A DNA stretch of 6,133 nucleotides, from contig JACQFO010000047.1 of assembly GCA_016200025.1 (NCBI GenBank), positions 1 to 6,133 of the forward strand, written 5' to 3'. A program made the position numbers and the translations under genes. This document shows, piece by piece, positions 5,918 through 6,133 of the stretch. Position 1 is the stretch's first letter, and each line of letters opens with the position of its first letter. This DNA is from Nitrososphaerota archaeon. Its GTDB lineage: Archaea > Thermoproteota > Nitrososphaeria > Nitrososphaerales > Gagatemarchaeaceae. The notes under the pieces are model-generated. The model worked only from the letters and a program-made list of their open reading frames with translations, searched no databases and had not been told where the DNA came from.

Positions 5918-5933
5918 GCTTCGATTAAATAAC
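5918..5933 (+). promoter_or_regulatory. Promoter of the HMG-CoA reductase gene
   Basis: The plus strand reads GCTTCGATTAAATAAC, with TATA box TTAAATAA (5925-5932) centred about 32 bases before the ATG at 5961. That predicts a very short leader of about 5-8 bases. The 142-base gap between the tRNA and this gene holds the two divergent promoters and nothing else I can identify. Confidence 0.55.
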
Positions 5934-5960
5934 CAAGCGGAGACGACCAGACTGACAGGG

Positions 5961-6133
5961 ATGAAAGAGTCGTCCGAGGTACCAGGTTTCTACAGGCTCT
6001 CCATGGAGGAGAGGCTCAAGGTCGTGAGGAGGCTCGCCGACCTCACAGAAGAGGAGGCGAAGACGCTCTCAGAAACCGGCGGCCTCCCCGCGGACGTGGC
6101 TGACAGGATGATCGAGAACGTCGTGGGCGGGAT
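5961..6133 (+). CDS. mvaA: Hydroxymethylglutaryl-CoA reductase, class II type, N-terminal fragment
   Basis: The first 57 codons of a gene continuing past the right edge. HMG-CoA reductase makes mevalonate from HMG-CoA, the committed step to the isoprenoid chains of archaeal membrane lipids. The visible N-terminus (VPGFYRLSMEERLKVVRRL ... SETGGLPADVADRMIENVVGG) has the order and spacing of soluble class II enzymes such as Pseudomonas mevalonii MvaA. These include a short PxFxxLS-type opening, a GxLPxDxAxxMIENVxG block (residues about 40-56) and no membrane anchor. The ENVxG motif is shared by HMG-CoA reductases; the catalytic Glu, Lys, Asp and His lie beyond the window. Class II in an archaeon is known from Archaeoglobus and Thermoplasmatales, so this is credible, but the direction of the reaction cannot be judged from a fragment. 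Confidence 0.88.
   Translation, partial: MKESSEVPGFYRLSMEERLKVVRRLADLTEEEAKTLSETGGLPADVADRMIENVVGG

Noticed and set aside
5862..5956. Possible C/D box guide RNA: ATGATGA at 5862-5868 and CTGA at 5952-5955
   Set aside because: The boxes are about 85 bases apart, longer than usual for archaeal C/D RNAs. No internal D'/C' pair is visible, and the span includes the HMG-CoA reductase promoter.
1..6133. CRISPR array, insertion sequence, integrase, toxin-antitoxin or phage genes
   Set aside because: No regularly spaced repeats, terminal inverted repeats or mobile-element proteins are present; every long stretch is taken by a core-type gene or its promoter.

Overview
The window reads as compact, GC-rich archaeal chromosome. 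The evidence for archaea is: TATA boxes placed about 25-27 bases upstream of start codons with no room for a leader (leaderless mRNAs), a tRNA gene interrupted by extra sequence, and an archaeal-style Hsp20 and HtpX pair. The start of a hydroxymethylglutaryl-CoA reductase, the isoprenoid-lipid enzyme, also fits. The exact lineage cannot be read from the sequence. A TACK-type or other uncultivated archaeon is a reasonable guess, no more.

Layout from left to right. (1) Positions 1-1010, minus strand: a divergent PurD-like ATP-grasp enzyme running off the left edge, with its own TATA box. (2) 1061-3096, minus strand: a two-gene ABC-2 exporter operon, ATPase first and then permease, joined by a GTGA overlap. 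(3) 3148-3612, plus strand: a two-CBS-domain protein, divergent from the exporter. One symmetric TATA element sits midway between the two start codons. (4) 3613-4203, minus strand: an Hsp20-family chaperone whose stop codon directly abuts that of the CBS gene. (5) 4314-5216, plus strand: HtpX membrane metalloprotease, divergent from hsp20 across a 110-base promoter region. (6) 5213-5500, minus strand, with an open frame reaching 5668: a small unrecognised protein, probably with two membrane segments. It shares a CTAG stop palindrome with htpX. (7) 5695-5818, minus strand: an interrupted tRNA gene with its own promoter. (8) 5961 to the right edge, plus strand: the start of a class II-type HMG-CoA reductase.

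Functionally, hsp20 and htpX form a plausible protein-quality-control pair: a cytosolic holdase and a membrane protease fired from back-to-back promoters. The ABC pair is a small-molecule or lipid exporter of unknown substrate. The CBS protein may be a nucleotide-sensing regulator, and sharing a promoter element with the exporter suggests, without proving, co-regulation. The PurD-like gene and HMG-CoA reductase belong to purine and mevalonate metabolism and are not obviously linked to their neighbours.

I found no CRISPR array, insertion sequence, phage gene or defence system. The points most worth a second look are the tRNA with apparently more than one insertion, the changed active-site motifs in the PurD-like protein, the shared TATA element, and the membrane-protein reading frame that lacks a standard start codon where its promoter would place one.
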